A DNA stretch of 64,000 bases from Flagellimonas aquimarina. Lineage in GTDB: Bacteria > Bacteroidota > Bacteroidia > Flavobacteriales > Flavobacteriaceae. The notes under the pieces are model-generated. The model saw only the letters and a list, made by a program, of their open reading frames with translations. It ran no database searches and was not told the origin of the DNA. This document shows positions 61,860 through 64,000 of this stretch, piece by piece. The position numbers and the translations under genes are program-made. Position 1 is the stretch's first letter, and every line of letters starts with the position of its first letter. Where the stretch lies: contig NZ_QGEG01000001.1 in the NCBI RefSeq assembly GCF_003149745.1, positions 434,001 through 498,000 of the forward strand, given 5' to 3'.

Positions 61860-63638
61860 TTGGAAAAACTTTTAACACATATCAACACTCCTAAAGACCT
61901 TAAAAAGTTATCCTTGGATGAGTTACCTCAACTTGCCCAAGAATTAAGGGAGTTTATAATAGACATTGTTGCCACTAAAGAAGGACATTTAGGAGCTAGT
62001 TTGGGAGTGGTGGAACTCACAATTGCCATACATTATGTTTTTGATACTCCTGTAGACAAATTAATATGGGATGTGGGTCATCAGGCCTATGGACATAAGA
62101 TTTTGACCGGTAGGAAAGATATTTTTGACACCAACAGGCAACTGAATGGCATTAGTGGTTTTCCTAAAAGAAGTGAAAGCGAATATGATGATTTTGGCAC
62201 AGGACATAGTTCCACAGCTATTTCTGCTATCCTTGGTATGGCCATAGCCTCCAAGTTAAATGGAGAACATTTAAAGCAACACATTGCAGTGGTAGGAGAT
62301 GCTTCCATCGCCAGTGGAATGGCCTTTGAGGGGTTAAATCACCTAGGAGTATCAGATGCAAATGCACTCATTGTGCTAAACGACAATGCCATTGGAATTG
62401 ATCCAAGTGTAGGGGCTCTAAAAAAATATCTCACCAATGTAAAGGCCGGTACCGCCAAAGATGAAAATATTTTTGAATGCCTTAACCTAAACTACACAGG
62501 ACCTATAGATGGGCATAATGTAATAGGCCTAGTTGAGGAGCTTGAGAGGTTAAAGGCAATCAATGGACCCAAACTACTCCATATTATAACCACCAAAGGA
62601 AAAGGGCTAAAAAAAGCAGAGGAAAATCAAGTTGTTTACCATGCTCCAGGAAAGTTTGATAAAAACACAGGAGAACAACTTAAAAAGTCAGATGCGCTAC
62701 AACCTCCAAAATATCAAGATGTTTTTGGGCATACCTTAGTTGAGCTGGCCAAAACCAATAAAAAAATCATTGGCATTACACCAGCTATGCCCACTGGCAG
62801 TTCGTTAAAGTATATGATGGAAGAAATTCCGGATAGAGCTTTTGATGTAGGCATAGCCGAACAACATGCCGTTACCCTTGCCGCAGGAATGGCCACTCAA
62901 GGACTTATACCGTTCTGTAATATTTATTCCACTTTTTTACAACGCGCTTACGATCAAGTCATACATGATGTGGCTTTGCAGAACCTACCCGTAATTTTTT
63001 GTTTAGACAGGGCGGGACTTGTAGGCCAAGATGGTCCAACACATCATGGAGTGTTTGACCTGGCATATTTGCAATGTATTCCCAATCTCGTTGTATTTGC
63101 TCCAATGAACGAAATGGAGCTTAGAAACATAATGTTTACTTGTCAAAATGGTCTGGATTTCCCCATTGCAATACGATATCCGCGCGGGAGAGGAGTGAAT
63201 TTAGATTGGAAAAACGAATTTAATACTATTGAAATAGGCACAGCTCGCTGTTTAAAGGAAGGCTCTAAAACGGCCATTCTAAGTTTAGGGCATATAGGAA
63301 ATGATGTTTCCTTGATATTGGAAGAATTAGGGCAACCTGAATCTATTGGGCATTACGATATGCGTTTTGTAAAACCTTTGGACAAAAAATTGCTTAAAAC
63401 CATTTTTAGAAAATATGAAAACCTCATCACGGTAGAAGATGGTTGCAAGATAGGAGGCTTTGGGTCCGCAATTTTGAGGTTGGCAAATGAGGAGAAAATT
63501 TCAAAACCTGTTAAGATTTTTGGTGTACCTGATAGGTTTGTTGATCATGGAACAATACAAGAAACACAGCAAATAGCTGGTATAGATTTTGATGCATTAA
63601 AAACTTACATTAAATCAACCTTAAACCAATGCGAGTAA
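61860..63638 (+). CDS. dxs: 1-deoxy-D-xylulose-5-phosphate synthase
   Basis: 592 aa from TTG 61860 (EKLLTHINTPKDL), the point at which homologous N-termini begin; there is no suitable ATG. Transketolase-type enzyme: GHLGASLG, GHQAYGHKILTGR, TPP motif GDASIASGMAFEGLNHLG...LNDN, and second half EQHAVTLAAGMA, DRAGLVGQDGPTHHG. It makes DXP, entry point of the MEP pathway that feeds the prenyl synthase and carotenoid genes found upstream. The TTG start may limit its output. The next gene overlaps its end. Confidence 0.95.
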   Translation: MEKLLTHINTPKDLKKLSLDELPQLAQELREFIIDIVATKEGHLGASLGVVELTIAIHYVFDTPVDKLIWDVGHQAYGHKILTGRKDIFDTNRQLNGISGFPKRSESEYDDFGTGHSSTAISAILGMAIASKLNGEHLKQHIAVVGDASIASGMAFEGLNHLGVSDANALIVLNDNAIGIDPSVGALKKYLTNVKAGTAKDENIFECLNLNYTGPIDGHNVIGLVEELERLKAINGPKLLHIITTKGKGLKKAEENQVVYHAPGKFDKNTGEQLKKSDALQPPKYQDVFGHTLVELAKTNKKIIGITPAMPTGSSLKYMMEEIPDRAFDVGIAEQHAVTLAAGMATQGLIPFCNIYSTFLQRAYDQVIHDVALQNLPVIFCLDRAGLVGQDGPTHHGVFDLAYLQCIPNLVVFAPMNEMELRNIMFTCQNGLDFPIAIRYPRGRGVNLDWKNEFNTIEIGTARCLKEGSKTAILSLGHIGNDVSLILEELGQPESIGHYDMRFVKPLDKKLLKTIFRKYENLITVEDGCKIGGFGSAILRLANEEKISKPVKIFGVPDRFVDHGTIQETQQIAGIDFDALKTYIKSTLNQCE

Positions 63639-64000
63639 TTTGTTTTTCTATTCTTTTTCTTGCTTTTTTTTCCGTCCATTCACAAGTAAACCTTCTAAAA
63701 GTATTTGAACCAGATAGCACAGAGGCTGGTTTTAAAGTGGTTCGGATAAAGGATGTAAAGCTTAAATATGTGCCAAGGAGTGCTAAACTCACGGACCCCA
63801 GAACCGTGCTAAATAGGGTAAAACCGTTAAGCAGATGGTACAAACGCTTTAAGCCACAATCTTTCTGGGATAAGGTAAATGAATTTGGACTCAACATCAA
63901 CGAAGTTGCTTTTGTAAATTGGAATGCAGGTGGTGATAACTCAGTATCCGCATTGGCTAATATGCGTTTTGTCAGAAACTATAAGTTCAGGTACCTGAAT
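63629..64000 (+). CDS. DUF3078 domain protein, 5' part
   Basis: The first 124 codons of a gene that runs off the window. A signal peptide (FFSVHSQ) is followed by a region rich in Lys and Arg, then FWDKVNEFGLNINEVAFVNWNAGGDNSVSALANMR, the hallmark start of DUF3078 outer-membrane beta-barrel-like proteins. Overlaps dxs by 10 bp. Confidence 0.85.
   Translation, partial: MRVICFSILFLAFFSVHSQVNLLKVFEPDSTEAGFKVVRIKDVKLKYVPRSAKLTDPRTVLNRVKPLSRWYKRFKPQSFWDKVNEFGLNINEVAFVNWNAGGDNSVSALANMRFVRNYKFRYLN

Overview
The window looks like a chromosomal segment of a marine-type Flavobacteriaceae (Bacteroidota), close to the Muricauda/Maribacter group. This rests on gene content and on promoter grammar. The DNA is AT-rich. 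It encodes a carboxypeptidase-regulatory/TonB receptor, many lipoproteins with short lipoboxes, ECF sigma/anti-sigma pairs next to DUF4097 proteins, a bacterial lycopene cyclase and DUF3078, DUF6090 and DUF4386 families. Its -7 promoter elements have the Bacteroidota form TAnnTTTG. No CRISPR array, restriction system, transposase or intact integrase was seen. The genus is an inference; no rRNA is present.

Region 1 (1-6.5 kb) is a sulfane-sulfur (persulfide) handling cluster: a YgaP-like DUF2892 membrane protein, a sterol-desaturase-type di-iron oxidase, an HMA-domain protein, a free rhodanese, a rhodanese lipoprotein, a persulfide dioxygenase-rhodanese fusion, a SulP transporter and a Cys-rich Crp/Fnr regulator. 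Four copies of a palindrome (CAGTAAC-N4-GTTACA) sit in front of its transcription units. Each lies at the same distance from a TAnnTTT(G/A) box, five promoters in all including one divergent pair, so the cluster is probably one Crp/Fnr regulon.

Region 2 (6.6-13.5 kb) begins with a PQQ sugar dehydrogenase and then enters an apparent small, eroded island. A 16-bp copy of the tRNA-Asn 3' end followed by its own terminator lies at 7806-7859, and the intact tRNA-Asn lies at 13418-13491. Between them are lipoproteins and membrane proteins of unknown function, degenerate repeats and a broken HTH gene.

Region 3 (13.5-35 kb) is mostly ordinary: RseP-type site-2 protease, SCO1, a FeoA-FeoB-small Cys-rich protein iron operon, an ECF sigma/HEAT-repeat anti-sigma/DUF4097 operon, an S9 peptidase with a divergent AraC-type regulator, a serine hydrolase and several small families. 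Region 4 (33.7-37.5 kb) is a metal regulon: ZIP transporter, DtxR/MntR regulator and a divergent TonB receptor whose promoter is overlapped by a TTTAGA-N4-TCTAAA operator. Region 5 (37.6-45.6 kb) carries M14 carboxypeptidase, DinB, a clear pseudogene, PD40 propeller proteins, a propeller-CehA/McbA fusion, bestrophin and an acyltransferase-like protein. Region 6 (45.7-64 kb) holds lycopene cyclase, a polyprenyl diphosphate synthase, a second ECF sigma operon, a TetR-TolC-MFP-RND efflux operon, aspS, a CLC protein that has lost its gating glutamate, a cold-shock protein, tadA, dxs and the start of a DUF3078 gene. The lycopene cyclase, prenyl synthase and dxs genes together point to carotenoid synthesis by the MEP pathway.
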